Assembly (NCBI RefSeq): GCF_000429785.1
Contig: NZ_AUCN01000009.1
Coordinates: 372,001 to 436,000, forward strand
Source of the DNA: Chitinibacter tainanensis DSM 15459
GTDB taxonomy: Bacteria; Pseudomonadota; Gammaproteobacteria; Burkholderiales; Chitinibacteraceae
Direction of reading: 5' to 3'
Length of the DNA stretch: 64,000 bases
Position 1 is the first letter of the stretch; every line of letters starts with the position of its first letter. The position numbers and the translations under genes are program-made. The notes beneath the pieces are model-generated. The model was not told where the DNA came from, did not search any database, and saw only the letters and a program-made list of their open reading frames with translations. This document shows positions 10,334-19,430 of this stretch, piece after piece.

Positions 10334-11379
10334 AGGTATTCAAGGCGCAGCTCCATGGTTTCCAGCTCACCTTCACCGGTTTGCGCAAGCAATTGCTGGC
10401 GCAAGGTATGAAAGAGTGATTCGTGCCCACTGGCGAGCTCTTCTTGTGCCAGGTGCCGGTATACGCGGCTAAGAATCTCATGCAAATGCTGCTGCAGGTG
10501 TAGTGCGCCCAGCGAGCAGGCTTTGTTCAGCGCTTCCACCAGTTGTTCGCGCGCGATATCAATCATGCCGCTGGCAAAATACACTTTGCCCAGCGTGAGC
10601 AAAGTACTGGCTTCGCCCCACAGATTGATGTGTAAGCGATTGATTTTTAAGGCCACTAGGAGGCTCATTCGCGCTTTGTCATACTCAGCATTGAGCAGTT
10701 GAATCTGGCCAATCAACGCGTAAATTTCGGCTTCATTACGATAGTTCTGATCGGCCTTAACCAGCGGTAGAGCGCCTTTGAGCACGACATGGGCTTCGGC
10801 TAGCTTTTGGCAGGCAATCAGATCCACCCCGATATTGATCAGAATCGCGGCTTGCAGATGATAATCATCTGAGCTGGCGGCCAGCTCTTCCGCCCGGCGA
10901 TGGTGGGCGAGCGCGGATTCGAAATGCTCACTCGCGTAAAATAATTGCCCCATGCCAATATGGGCTTTGATGCGGGTTTCAAGGCTGATGGCGCAATCGG
11001 GTAAAGTGAGGCAGCGGCGCCAGTAATCACTGGCGCGGCGGTAATCGCCCATGGTGTAATAGGTGCGCCCCAGTGCTTGTAGCTGCTCGCCTTCCTGCCG
11101 GCCAATGGGCGCGCGCGCGGCGATTTGGCCGACTTCCTGCAGATAATCCAGCACTTCGCTGTAGTTACCAAAGTCATACACGCAATTGGCCATCAGGCAC
11201 AAAGCGCTGGCTTCTAGCTCGGGCAAATCGCGTTCGCGCGCCTGATTGCGCACTTCTAGCGCAATGGCCAGGCTCTCGGTGCTTTGCGAGTTCAGCAGTT
11301 TGTGCGCCTTGGCCAATTGGCGGCGCAGATCAGCCTCTTGCATGCGATGATCGTAAGGGATGCGTGAAAGGCCAAGCAT
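10330..11379 (-). CDS. TPR-repeat protein, paralogue of the sensor half of the adjacent GGDEF protein
   Basis: 349 residues made of tetratricopeptide-like helices. It aligns by eye with the N-terminal half of the downstream diguanylate cyclase: GMGQLFYASEHFESALAHH against GIGQLYFAHDEFYQALNHH, INIGVD in both, and LWGEA against HWGEA. It ends (ELETMELRLEYL) about where the cyclase enters its coiled coil, so it looks like the same protein without the catalytic domain. The four-base overlap with the cyclase gene suggests co-production. A later ATG at residue 13 is possible as start. Function unknown; a partner or competitor of the cyclase is inference. Confidence 0.85.
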   Translation of the reverse strand: MLGLSRIPYDHRMQEADLRRQLAKAHKLLNSQSTESLAIALEVRNQARERDLPELEASALCLMANCVYDFGNYSEVLDYLQEVGQIAARAPIGRQEGEQLQALGRTYYTMGDYRRASDYWRRCLTLPDCAISLETRIKAHIGMGQLFYASEHFESALAHHRRAEELAASSDDYHLQAAILINIGVDLIACQKLAEAHVVLKGALPLVKADQNYRNEAEIYALIGQIQLLNAEYDKARMSLLVALKINRLHINLWGEASTLLTLGKVYFASGMIDIAREQLVEALNKACSLGALHLQQHLHEILSRVYRHLAQEELASGHESLFHTLRQQLLAQTGEGELETMELRLEYL

Positions 11380-11409
11380 ACCATTACACTTTTATTTTGC
11401 CCTGCCTGA

Positions 11410-12564
11410 CTACGCGGCTGTGATCAAAATGGCACGGCAATCTTCGGGGCTGAGATCTTGGGCTTCGCCTAGTCGGGTACGCTGATGGCGGATCAGTTGT
11501 TGTGCGACGCCATCGGCCGCAGTTTGCGCATCCAGCTGGTAAGCGCTGAGGTGGCAGGGTAGACCCATCTGGGTGAAAAATGCTTCGGTGCGCTCAATGG
11601 CCGCCACGGCCACCACGGCATCTTCACCGCTTAGCCCCCACACGCGGCGACCATATTGCGCCAGCTTGGCCATTTTGCTGGCTAAGCGATAGCGCCACAG
11701 CGCCGGCAGCACAATCGCCAGTGTTTGAGCGTGATCCAGCCCGAACAGCATGGTGAGCTCATGCCCCATGGCGTGCGTGGCCCAATCTTGTGGCTGGCCT
11801 AGCCCCACCATGCCATACAAGGCCTGATTGGCCGCCCACATCAAATTGGCCCGCGCGGCGTAATCAGTGGGCTCGGCCAAAGTTTGCGGGCCGATTTCGA
11901 TTAAGGTTTGCAAAATGCCTTCGGCCAGCCTATCTTGCACCCGCGCCTCATTGGGGTAAGTGAGGTATTGCTCGGTGGTATGCACGAAGGCATCCACCAC
12001 GCCATTGCCAACTTGGCGTGCTGGCAGGCTGTAGGTGAGGGTGGGGTCCAAAATCGCTAGTTGGGGAAAGACCAGCGGATTTTTGAATGACAACTTATCT
12101 TGGGTAGCGCGCCGGGTAATCACCGCGGCGAAATTGGATTCCGAGCCTGTCGCCGGCAAGGTCAGCACTGCGGCAATTGGCAGCGCGCTCTGTAGTGGCG
12201 TTCGGTTGCCGATAATCAGCCAAGGATCACCCTGATGCGGTACCGCTGCCGCGACAAATTTAGCGCCATCAATGACCGAGCCGCCGCCGGCGGCCACGAT
12301 GTAATCTAGTTTTTCCTGCCGCGCGAGCGCAACTGCACGCAGCAAGGTTTCGTATTCGGGGTTGGGCTCGATTCCGCCAAATTCATGGCAGACCCGCTCA
12401 CCCAGAGCCGCGATAATCTGGCTGTAGGCGCCGTTGCGCTTGATACTGCCACCACCATACAGCAGCAGTACGCGGGCATTAGCAGGCAGTAGCTGGCTTA
12501 GTTGCGCAATCTGGCCTTGGCCAAACTCAATGCGGGTTGGGTTGTGAAAACTAAAGTTGTTCAT
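11410..12564 (-). CDS. yqhD: NADPH-dependent aldehyde reductase / iron-type alcohol dehydrogenase, YqhD family
   Basis: 384 residues, close to E. coli YqhD along its length: opening MNNFSFHNPTRIEFG, GGGSIK and GGGSVIDGAKF in the nucleotide-binding half, LPATGSESN, ANQALYGMVGLGQPQDWATH and GHELTMLFGLDHAQTLAIV with the metal-ligating histidines. YqhD detoxifies short-chain and peroxidation-derived aldehydes using NADPH. It lies between two TPR paralogues on the same strand, 30 bases from one and 65 from the other, so it may be cotranscribed with them. No YqhR-like regulator gene is next to it. Confidence 0.93.
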   Translation of the reverse strand: MNNFSFHNPTRIEFGQGQIAQLSQLLPANARVLLLYGGGSIKRNGAYSQIIAALGERVCHEFGGIEPNPEYETLLRAVALARQEKLDYIVAAGGGSVIDGAKFVAAAVPHQGDPWLIIGNRTPLQSALPIAAVLTLPATGSESNFAAVITRRATQDKLSFKNPLVFPQLAILDPTLTYSLPARQVGNGVVDAFVHTTEQYLTYPNEARVQDRLAEGILQTLIEIGPQTLAEPTDYAARANLMWAANQALYGMVGLGQPQDWATHAMGHELTMLFGLDHAQTLAIVLPALWRYRLASKMAKLAQYGRRVWGLSGEDAVVAVAAIERTEAFFTQMGLPCHLSAYQLDAQTAADGVAQQLIRHQRTRLGEAQDLSPEDCRAILITAA

Positions 12565-12629
12565 CTTAGCCTCACTGGGGTATCGATTTCAAAGGTACGA
12601 CTATCTTAGCCCAGCAGCAGATACCGAGG

Positions 12630-13643
12630 CTAGGTATTATGTAACTGCTGCTCTAAGTCTTGTAGGCGGGCAAAAATCTCGGCCGAACCAAGCCGGTTGT
12701 AATGTTCCTGATACAGGCGCTGATGTTTCTCAGCCTGCGCGGGCTGGCCAGCCTGGCCATAGGCAATCGCCAAGGTGGCATGCACGACATGAACTTTACT
12801 AGTGCATTCGTATTTCTGGCTTAGGCTCAAGGCCTCTTCAAACGCCGCAATGGCGGCGGCGAGATTGTCTTCGGCCATGGCGATTTTGCCGGTGACGATT
12901 TTCCAGCTGATTTCGCCCCAGGCCCAATAGCGATCCATACTATGGCCGCGCTCCAGCAGCGCGGTGACTTCCTCGAGTTTATCTTGCTGCAAAAGCATCA
13001 GGGTGCGATAGCTGAGCGCTTCGCCAAGGTATTCCAGATGCTGTATCTGCTGGCAGATATGTTCGGCTTCATCCAGCAAGGGCTGCGCTTCGGCATAGCG
13101 CCCCAGCTCACAATAATCGGCGACCAGATTGATATACAGCCGAGCGCGCAGCTCGAGATCAATGCCCTCGTGCAAGTATTTGTGGGCGCTAAGATGGTGA
13201 CGCAGGGCGTCTTCTGGCATATGGAAGGCAAAATACATTTGCCCCAAGGCGATAAAGGCGTTGATGCGGGTTTCAACGCTAAAGCCCCGATTGTCCAGAT
13301 TCAGGCAATCACGCCAGTAGTCGATGGCGGTGCTGAAATCGGCGGTGGTGTAGTGGGCAATACCGAGGGTGTAAAGCAGATTGCCGCGCTCGGCTTCCAG
13401 ATTTTCGGTTTCGGCGATCAGCAGCGTATCGTGCAGTAAGGTCGTGCCTTCATGAATCCGTCCAAACCCCATCAGCATTTCCACCTGCTGAAACATCACC
13501 TTCACCCGAAATGCCGCGGGCAGCTCGGTGGTGAGCATGGCCGTGGCCGCACAGGCGAGGCGCAAGGCTTCAGGTGGATCGGCATACATCAGCGCTCGGC
13601 TGCGCTCATAGCACTGCTGTATGGAGGTTAAGAGGTCTGACAT
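12630..13643 (-). CDS. TPR-repeat protein, third member of the local paralogous set
   Basis: 337 residues of tetratricopeptide-like repeats. It shares the landmarks of the other two local TPR proteins: ALGQMYFAFHMPEDALRHH, INLVADYCELG, WAWGEI and a C-terminal HQRLYQEHYNRL segment matching YHRQGYQHHYQLL of the GGDEF protein just before that protein's coiled coil. It has no catalytic domain, signal or membrane segment. It is probably the first gene of the minus-strand run TPR - yqhD - TPR - TPR-GGDEF. Function unknown. Confidence 0.83.
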   Translation of the reverse strand: MSDLLTSIQQCYERSRALMYADPPEALRLACAATAMLTTELPAAFRVKVMFQQVEMLMGFGRIHEGTTLLHDTLLIAETENLEAERGNLLYTLGIAHYTTADFSTAIDYWRDCLNLDNRGFSVETRINAFIALGQMYFAFHMPEDALRHHLSAHKYLHEGIDLELRARLYINLVADYCELGRYAEAQPLLDEAEHICQQIQHLEYLGEALSYRTLMLLQQDKLEEVTALLERGHSMDRYWAWGEISWKIVTGKIAMAEDNLAAAIAAFEEALSLSQKYECTSKVHVVHATLAIAYGQAGQPAQAEKHQRLYQEHYNRLGSAEIFARLQDLEQQLHNT

Positions 13644-13767
13644 GGTCGGTGTAAGCGAAGTAGATCGCTAAGATAATCCTTTCTATGGGTAAGCTCAATA
13701 GGTATTTCAAAAAGCTGACAAAGGCGTGTGAACTACATCCGTCAGCGCCTTTGTATGGGCGGCAGAC

Positions 13768-13797
13768 AAAAAAACACCCCGAACGCGTCGGGGTGTT
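13768..13797 (-). terminator. Terminator of the chitinase gene
   Basis: On the minus strand AACACCCCGA and TCGGGGTGTT form a ten-base stem with a five-base loop followed by a run of seven T. It begins 19 bases after the chitinase stop. Confidence 0.92.
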
Positions 13798-13815
13798 GTC
13801 ATGCTATTTCTTAGC

Positions 13816-15468
13816 TTATGGCAGGGCTTTCAGTGCAGCCGAAGCCGGTTTGCTGAAGTTGTAGCCATCGTGTTTATCCCAGTTGATCGACCAGGTCATC
13901 ACGCCGCGGTAGTCAGGGTAGGCTTGTTTTGGTTTAACCATGCCGCAGTTTTTCAGCTGGGTCAGGCAAGTTAGGGTGTCGTTCACCACTTGGCTGGTCA
14001 CAAAGCCGGTGTTGGCTGAGCTACGGCCACTTGGTACGCCAAAGGCCACTTGATCAGGACGCAGGCCTTTGAATTCCCAGCCGGTGCCGCCTACGGTTTT
14101 GAAGCCTTCGATCAGCATCAGCGAACCACCAACCAGACCATCGACGGTGCCTTCGTTCAGTGCGCCGTTAGAGTAAGGTGTCCACAGACCACCGTTGTTG
14201 TAGTACTGAACGTGAATGATGTTCAGATCATTGCGCAGGCCATCGATGATCGGAAGGTAAGCACCCCAGATGCCCGAGTACGATACATAACCGCCTTGAA
14301 CGTATGGATGCTCAGGTGCCATCGACAGGTAGAAGCTTGGACCGACTTTGGCTTTCAGCTGTTTCACCGCATCAATCAGGTTATTGATGATTGGGGTGCC
14401 CAGTACCACGCCGGCGCCGCTTTCCAGATCCAGATCGATCCCGTCAAAACCATATTTGGTGATGATGGCATGCAGGCTGTTAACGAAGTTAGTCACGTTT
14501 TCTTTGGTCGACAGGGTCATGCGACCTTCTTGGCCACCCAGTGACAACACCACTTTCTTACCTTGGGCGCGTTTTGCGGCCACATCAGCGATGAATTCGG
14601 CTTCAGTACCGGCGTTTTTATCCAGATTGAAGGCCACCGCACCATTGCCGGCATCGTCCGCAAAGGAAATCATGATCACATCCCACTCGGCGGGTACATC
14701 GCGGATGCGGAAGGTGTCGCCGGCTGGGTTGGTGAAGTTATGCCAGTAACCAATCAGCGCATGTTTTGGCAGGCCGTTTGGATTTGGTGTAGGCGTAGGG
14801 CCGACTGGCGTTGGGCTTGGGGTGATCGCTGGCGTTGGCGTAGCGGTCACAACCGGGGTTACCACTGGCGTTGGGGTGGCAGTCACGACAGGCGTGCTAG
14901 TCACCACCGGCGTTGGGGTGCTGGTCACCACTGGGGTATTCGTTGGTTTGGCGGTGACCACTGGGGTAGGCGTAGCCACTGTGCCGCTCACCAATTTCCA
15001 TGGGCCCCACTGCGCTGCACCAGGTACGTCGCCTTGTGTCCACCATTGGGCTTCATACACGGCGCCATTGTAAGATACGCGTTGGCCACCGGTGTACACC
15101 GTGGCTTTATCCCAGCCATTTACGCCCGCAACTGGCGTAGCGGTTGGGGCGCTGCTTGGTGCGGTGGTTGGGGCTGTAGTTGGTGCTACTGTCGGCGCCA
15201 CGCTTGGCGCTGCAGTTGGTGCTGGGGTAGCTGAGCTATTGCCGCCTTCTTTCCACAGGGTTGGGGTCGCCGCTGGATTCCAGTTGGCACCCACATACGC
15301 GGTGTGGGTCACCAGTGCGGTGTAGGTTTTGCCGTTGTAATCAACTACTGCGCCGGCGGTGTAGGTCGAGCCTTCCTGCCAAGTGGCGGCCTGAACGCCC
15401 GCCGCGAGCAGCATACCTGCCAAGAGGGCAGCCAAGCGGCTGCGATGCATCAAGGTGCGTACTTGCAT
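13816..15468 (-). CDS. Secreted GH18 chitinase with two chitin-binding modules
   Basis: An extracellular chitinase of about 550 residues that hydrolyses beta-1,4-linked N-acetylglucosamine. Order: Sec signal (ends GVQAA), a CBM5/12-type module (ATWQEGSTYTAG...LWKEGG), a Pro/Thr/Ala linker, a second CBM5/12 module (VNGWDKATVYTGGQRVSY...WGPWKLV), a long Thr/Pro/Val repeat linker, then a GH18 barrel. The catalytic signature DGIDLDLE is complete; its Glu (E349 from this start) is the acid/base. The ATG at 15468 has GGAGAG seven bases upstream; an earlier in-frame ATG at 15483 has none. The control region upstream is complex, see separate entries. Confidence 0.95.
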   Translation of the reverse strand: MQVRTLMHRSRLAALLAGMLLAAGVQAATWQEGSTYTAGAVVDYNGKTYTALVTHTAYVGANWNPAATPTLWKEGGNSSATPAPTAAPSVAPTVAPTTAPTTAPSSAPTATPVAGVNGWDKATVYTGGQRVSYNGAVYEAQWWTQGDVPGAAQWGPWKLVSGTVATPTPVVTAKPTNTPVVTSTPTPVVTSTPVVTATPTPVVTPVVTATPTPAITPSPTPVGPTPTPNPNGLPKHALIGYWHNFTNPAGDTFRIRDVPAEWDVIMISFADDAGNGAVAFNLDKNAGTEAEFIADVAAKRAQGKKVVLSLGGQEGRMTLSTKENVTNFVNSLHAIITKYGFDGIDLDLESGAGVVLGTPIINNLIDAVKQLKAKVGPSFYLSMAPEHPYVQGGYVSYSGIWGAYLPIIDGLRNDLNIIHVQYYNNGGLWTPYSNGALNEGTVDGLVGGSLMLIEGFKTVGGTGWEFKGLRPDQVAFGVPSGRSSANTGFVTSQVVNDTLTCLTQLKNCGMVKPKQAYPDYRGVMTWSINWDKHDGYNFSKPASAALKALP

Positions 15469-15685
15469 TTGAAATCTCTCCATCCAGTTTTTATCTGTCA
15501 GCGGTGCGATATGACCGCAGGAAGCCCACTTGGTGTACCGGGCGATTCGATAGTAAGGGATGCAACGTAAGCTGACAATCCGGCCGGATGTAATTCTGTG
15601 CTGCGCACTACATGTTAGGGTTTGCTGATGTTATATGCTGCTGTGCTACGGCGGGGTATGTGTCTGAATGTAAATACCAATAAGC

Positions 15686-15718
15686 ATTATAGGGGTATAC
15701 CCCGGGTGGAATGGGCAA
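15686..15718 (-). promoter_or_regulatory. Candidate chitinase promoter with a palindromic operator in the spacer
   Basis: Minus-strand TATAAT at 15691-15686 is preceded directly by the perfect palindrome GGGGTATACCCC (15692-15703), and a TTGCCC at 15718-15713 could serve as -35 with an unusually long spacer of 21 bases. A palindrome inside a stretched spacer is the layout of MerR-type promoters, but no regulator gene is nearby and the -35 is weak. Transcription from here would give a leader of about 210 bases. Confidence 0.4.
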
Positions 15719-15744
15719 TTAAAAAGGGCAGCTAGGCTGCCCTT
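15717..15744 (-). terminator. Terminator of the aroQ-accB-accC operon
   Basis: AAGGGCAGC and GCTGCCCTT pair around a three-base loop, with a T-rich tract after it on the minus strand, 23 bases past the accC stop. Confidence 0.85.
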
Positions 15745-15748
15745 GGGT

Positions 15749-15764
15749 GGTGATCTAGATCACA
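15749..15764. promoter_or_regulatory. CRP/Vfr-like palindrome upstream of the chitinase gene
   Basis: GGTGATCTAGATCACA contains a perfect 14-base palindrome and matches the CRP core TGTGA-N6-TCACA at nine of ten positions. It lies just past the accC stop and about 78 bases before the inferred chitinase transcription start. It may be a catabolite-control site for chitinase, but an accC terminator lies between it and the promoter. Confidence 0.35.
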
Positions 15765-15766
15765 GC

Positions 15767-17137
15767 TTAAACCGCTTTACCTTCTATGGCTTCGCGGATC
15801 ACATCCATATGGTGTTCCAGATAATGAATGCTGGTGCCACCTTTGATGAATTCCTTGTCCAGCAACAATTGCTGGTGCAGTGGAATATTGGTCTTGATCC
15901 CTTCGACCACCATCTCCGACAGGGCGATGCGCATGCGGGCCATGGCCTGCTCGCGGGTGTCGCCGTATGTGATGATCTTGCCGATCATGCTGTCATACGT
16001 TGGCGGAATGCGGTAACCCTGATACACGTGCGAATCTACACGCACACCCGGGCCACCTGGCGTGTGCCATTTGGTGACCTGACCGGGGCTAGGGATAAAC
16101 TTCACGGCGTCTTCCGCGTTAATCCGGCATTCGAACGAATGGCCTTTAAGCTTCACATCGTCTTGCGTGTAGCGCAGCGGCAGGCCTGCGGCCACGCGAA
16201 TCTGCTCTTGCACAATGTCAATGCCGGTAATCATCTCGGTCACCGGATGCTCAACCTGCACACGGGTGTTCATCTCGATAAAGTAGAACTCGCCGTTTTC
16301 GTACAGGAACTCGAACGTACCCGCGCCGCGGTAGCCGATCTGACGGCAGGCTTCGGCACACGCTTCGCCCACTTTGCGGCGCTGCTCTTCGGTCACGCCC
16401 GGTGCAGGGGCTTCTTCGATCACTTTTTGGTGACGACGTTGCATCGAGCAATCGCGCTCACCCAGATAGATGGCGTTGCCGTGCTGGTCTGCCAAGACCT
16501 GAATTTCGACGTGGCGCGGGGTCTGCAGGAATTTTTCCATGTAGACCATCGGGTTGCCGAAGAACTGATTGGCTTCCTGTTTGGTCAGCGCCACAGACGC
16601 GAGCAAATCTTCTTCTTTATGCACCACGCGCATACCGCGGCCACCGCCACCGCCGGCGGCTTTAATAATGACCGGATAGCCTACTTCGCGCCCCAGCTTG
16701 AGAATGGCGGCTTCATCATCCGGCAAGCCACCTTCCGAACCGGGTACGCAAGGCACGCCGGCTTTTTTCATTGCGTCTTTGGCGGCGACTTTATCCCCCA
16801 TCACGCGGATCGATTCCGGGCGTGGGCCGATAAAGACAAAGCCAGATTCTTCAACGCGCTGGGCAAAGTCGGCGTTTTCCGACAGAAAACCGTAGCCCGG
16901 GTGAATCGCTTGCGCGCCAGTCACTTCGGCGGCGGCAATCAGGGCAGGTACATTCAGGTAGCTTTGTGCTGACGGATTCGGGCCGATACACACCGATTCA
17001 TCCGCCAGTTTGACGTATTTGGCTTCGCGGTCGATTTCAGAATGCACAACCACGGTTTTAATGCCCATTTCGCGGCAGGCGCGCAAAATGCGCAGCGCAA
17101 TTTCGCCGCGATTGGCGATCAGGATTTTTTCAAACAT
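15767..17137 (-). CDS. accC: Acetyl-CoA carboxylase, biotin carboxylase subunit
   Basis: 456 residues from the ATG at 17137, with GGAG six bases upstream; an in-frame extension to 17176 has no support. AccC carboxylates the biotin carried by AccB, using ATP and bicarbonate, in the first step of fatty acid synthesis. [17 protein letters not shown] opens the biotin carboxylase domain, [12 protein letters not shown] is the glycine-rich ATP-grasp loop, and [14 protein letters not shown] is the C-terminal catalytic signature. It follows accB by 69 bases; with aroQ the three form the usual betaproteobacterial operon. Confidence 0.98.
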   Translation of the reverse strand: MFEKILIANRGEIALRILRACREMGIKTVVVHSEIDREAKYVKLADESVCIGPNPSAQSYLNVPALIAAAEVTGAQAIHPGYGFLSENADFAQRVEESGFVFIGPRPESIRVMGDKVAAKDAMKKAGVPCVPGSEGGLPDDEAAILKLGREVGYPVIIKAAGGGGGRGMRVVHKEEDLLASVALTKQEANQFFGNPMVYMEKFLQTPRHVEIQVLADQHGNAIYLGERDCSMQRRHQKVIEEAPAPGVTEEQRRKVGEACAEACRQIGYRGAGTFEFLYENGEFYFIEMNTRVQVEHPVTEMITGIDIVQEQIRVAAGLPLRYTQDDVKLKGHSFECRINAEDAVKFIPSPGQVTKWHTPGGPGVRVDSHVYQGYRIPPTYDSMIGKIITYGDTREQAMARMRIALSEMVVEGIKTNIPLHQQLLLDKEFIKGGTSIHYLEHHMDVIREAIEGKAV

Positions 17138-17206
17138 AGGTACTCCGGGTAGGGATAGGCCAAAAAGGCAAATCAAAGCTTGATTTGCCGGCCATACCCC
17201 ACAGAA

Positions 17207-17659
17207 TTAGCCAATGATAAACATCGGTTCGCCGTATTCAACCGGCTGACCATTTTCAATCAGGATCGCTTTGATCACGCCTGATTGCTCGGCTTCGATT
17301 TCATTCAGGAGTTTCATGGCTTCGATAATACACAGCGTGTCGCCGGCATTCACGGTTTGGCCAACTTCAACAAAGGCTTTCGCGCCTGGGCTAGATGAGC
17401 GGTAGAACGTACCCACCATCGGTGATTTCTGGGTGAAACCATCGACTACCGGCGCTGCGGCTTCCGGCGCAGTAGCGGCCGCGGCGGCCGCAGGTGCGGC
17501 AGCTGGAACATGATATTGCATTGGGGCAGCTTGCACGTAAGCCGGATTGGCTACGCTGCGCGTGATGCGTACCTTTTCCTCACCTTCCGTGACTTCCAGT
17601 TCGGCGATGCCGGACTCTTCCACCAGATCGATGAGTTTTTTCAGTTTACGCAGATCCAT
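17207..17659 (-). CDS. accB: Biotin carboxyl carrier protein of acetyl-CoA carboxylase
   Basis: 150 residues. The N-terminal helix ([16 protein letters not shown]) binds the carboxylase, an Ala/Pro-rich linker spans about 45-72, and the C-terminal biotinyl domain carries the biotin lysine K116 in [11 protein letters not shown]. The usual EAMKM has Leu after the Lys here, a common conservative variant. Acts with AccC from the next gene and with AccA encoded at 38412. Confidence 0.98.
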   Translation of the reverse strand: MDLRKLKKLIDLVEESGIAELEVTEGEEKVRITRSVANPAYVQAAPMQYHVPAAAPAAAAAATAPEAAAPVVDGFTQKSPMVGTFYRSSSPGAKAFVEVGQTVNAGDTLCIIEAMKLLNEIEAEQSGVIKAILIENGQPVEYGEPMFIIG

Positions 17660-17714
17660 TGATGCAATCCTCTCTGTTTAAGTTGGATGACTACAGCTCA
17701 GTGAGCTATTGGTG

Positions 17715-18170
17715 TTATTGGGTTTTGAGCTTGCTGATGGCAAAGTGCAGGCCAAACTGGTAGCCCTGAGGGCCCAGGCCGCAAATCACGCCAGCGGCAA
17801 GATCGGAAAAATAGGATTTATGCCGGAAGGCATCACGAGCGTGGATATTGGAGAGATGAACCTCTACAAACGGAATTTTCACGCCCGATAGCGCATCGCG
17901 CAGCGCGATGCTGGTGTGGGTAAAGGCGGCCGGATTAATCACGATGTAGCGAGTGCCGTCATCCAGACAAGCGTGAATGCGCTCGATGAGCTCGTATTCA
18001 CGATTAGACTGGAAAGTTTCGACCTCGATGCCGTGTTCGGTACCTAAAGCGACAAGTTGTGCGTTGATCTGCGCCAGTGTCTGGCTGCCATAATGCTGCG
18101 GTTCCCGCAGCCCCAGCAGGTTCAGATTCGGGCCATGCAGAACCAGGATCTTGTCGCTCGCCGACATCAT
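17715..18170 (-). CDS. aroQ: 3-dehydroquinate dehydratase, type II
   Basis: About 151 residues, the normal size for the dodecameric type II enzyme of the shikimate pathway. [21 protein letters not shown] at the N-terminus, the loop with [14 protein letters not shown] (active-site Arg) and [17 protein letters not shown] and [12 protein letters not shown] are diagnostic. Two adjacent ATG codons (18170 and 18167) follow an AAGGA; either may be used. A longer upstream reading frame has no ribosome site. First gene of the aroQ-accB-accC operon. Confidence 0.97.
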   Translation of the reverse strand: MMSASDKILVLHGPNLNLLGLREPQHYGSQTLAQINAQLVALGTEHGIEVETFQSNREYELIERIHACLDDGTRYIVINPAAFTHTSIALRDALSGVKIPFVEVHLSNIHARDAFRHKSYFSDLAAGVICGLGPQGYQFGLHFAISKLKTQ

Positions 18171-18383
18171 GCAATCCTTATATTCCCTTCGAATCGTCGG
18201 AGTTTGCCGCAACTTCGCCGAATTTGTCCAGAAAAAGCCGTGAATTTTTTTTAATTTCTGCTGTCTTACACCGACCCAAGTGGCTTGCAATATTCTGTTA
18301 CATCAGGATTGGCGCGGGTTACAAAGGGTTTCGCTGGTATAATTTACCCAGTGAATGTTACCGACCTTACAGAGTAGATTTCG

Positions 18384-19412
18384 ATGCAGATTGCCGATTT
18401 TGATTACCATTTGCCTGAGCACCTGATTGCCCAGTTCCCGCCTACCGAGCGGGGCAAGAGTCGTTTATTGCATGTGAATGGCACGCAACTGGCGGATCAT
18501 GTGTTTACCGAGCTGCCGCAATTGCTCACGGCTGGCGATGTGCTGGTGTTTAACGATACCAAAGTGATCAAAGCCCGCCTGTTCGGCGAAAAAGCCAGCG
18601 GCGGCAAGATTGAGGCGCTGGTCGAGCGGGTGCTGGATCAACAGCATGCGCTGGCGCACATCAAGGCCTCGAAAGCCCCCAAGCCGGGTACCATTCTGCA
18701 CTTTCAGGGTGGTTTTGAGGCCGAAATGCTGGAGCGGCAGCAGGATTTATTTAAGCTGAAGTTTCTGGGTGAACTGAGCGTGTTGGAAGTGCTGGATGCC
18801 TCCGGCCGTTTGCCGCTACCGCCCTATATTACGCATGAGCCGGACGAAGAAGACGCCAAACGCTATCAGACCGTCTACGCGCGCGATCCGGGTGCGGTGG
18901 CTGCACCGACTGCAGGGCTGCATTTTACCGACGCGATTTTGGATGAATTGCGCGCCAAAGGCGTGCGGGTGGAATTTTTAACCCTGCATGTGGGCGCCGG
19001 GACCTTTATGCCGGTGCGCGTGGATAACATCGCCGAGCACACCATGCATCACGAGCGCTATGAAATTCCGCAGCGTACCCAAGAAGCCATTCGGGCGGCC
19101 AAAGCCAGCGGCCGGCGGGTGATTGCGGTGGGGACAACCTCATTGCGGGCGCTGGAAGCCTCGTCGCAGCAGGGGCTGCTGGCCGAACCTACGGGCGACA
19201 CCAATATCTTTATCACCCCGGGTTATCAATTCAAAGTGGTTGACCGGCTGATCACCAACTTTCACTTACCCAAATCGACATTGCTGATGCTGGTGTCGGC
19301 TTTTGCCGGCCACCAAACCATGCTGGATGCCTACCAGCATGCCATTGCGCATGAATATCGCTTTTTCAGCTATGGCGATTCGATGTTGCTGGAGCCGCAG
19401 ACCGCGGCCTAA
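18384..19412 (+). CDS. queA: S-adenosylmethionine:tRNA ribosyltransferase-isomerase
   Basis: 342 residues. QueA transfers and isomerises the ribosyl part of SAM onto preQ1 in tRNA to make epoxyqueuosine. Seen: [15 protein letters not shown] at the start, [22 protein letters not shown], and [19 protein letters not shown] near the end. A TATAAT at 18338-18343 lies about 40 bases before the start and may be its -10. Tgt, which acts earlier in the same pathway, follows at 20367 with one oppositely oriented gene in between. Confidence 0.98.
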   Translation: MQIADFDYHLPEHLIAQFPPTERGKSRLLHVNGTQLADHVFTELPQLLTAGDVLVFNDTKVIKARLFGEKASGGKIEALVERVLDQQHALAHIKASKAPKPGTILHFQGGFEAEMLERQQDLFKLKFLGELSVLEVLDASGRLPLPPYITHEPDEEDAKRYQTVYARDPGAVAAPTAGLHFTDAILDELRAKGVRVEFLTLHVGAGTFMPVRVDNIAEHTMHHERYEIPQRTQEAIRAAKASGRRVIAVGTTSLRALEASSQQGLLAEPTGDTNIFITPGYQFKVVDRLITNFHLPKSTLLMLVSAFAGHQTMLDAYQHAIAHEYRFFSYGDSMLLEPQTAA

Positions 19413-19430
19413 GGCAGGAGGCTGGCGCGC

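Noticed and set aside
14763-14985. Repeats that at first look could suggest a CRISPR-like array
   Set aside because: The units are short, irregular and in frame with the Thr/Pro linker of a secreted chitinase; there are no constant repeats with unique spacers and no cas genes.
14563-15234. Plus-strand frames of up to 223 codons rich in Trp, Gly and Arg
   Set aside because: They mirror the repetitive Thr/Pro linker of the chitinase gene and are not plausible proteins.
15743-16972. A 409-codon open frame on the plus strand
   Set aside because: It is wholly antisense to accC, a certain gene; long antisense frames arise from the codon bias of GC-rich genes.
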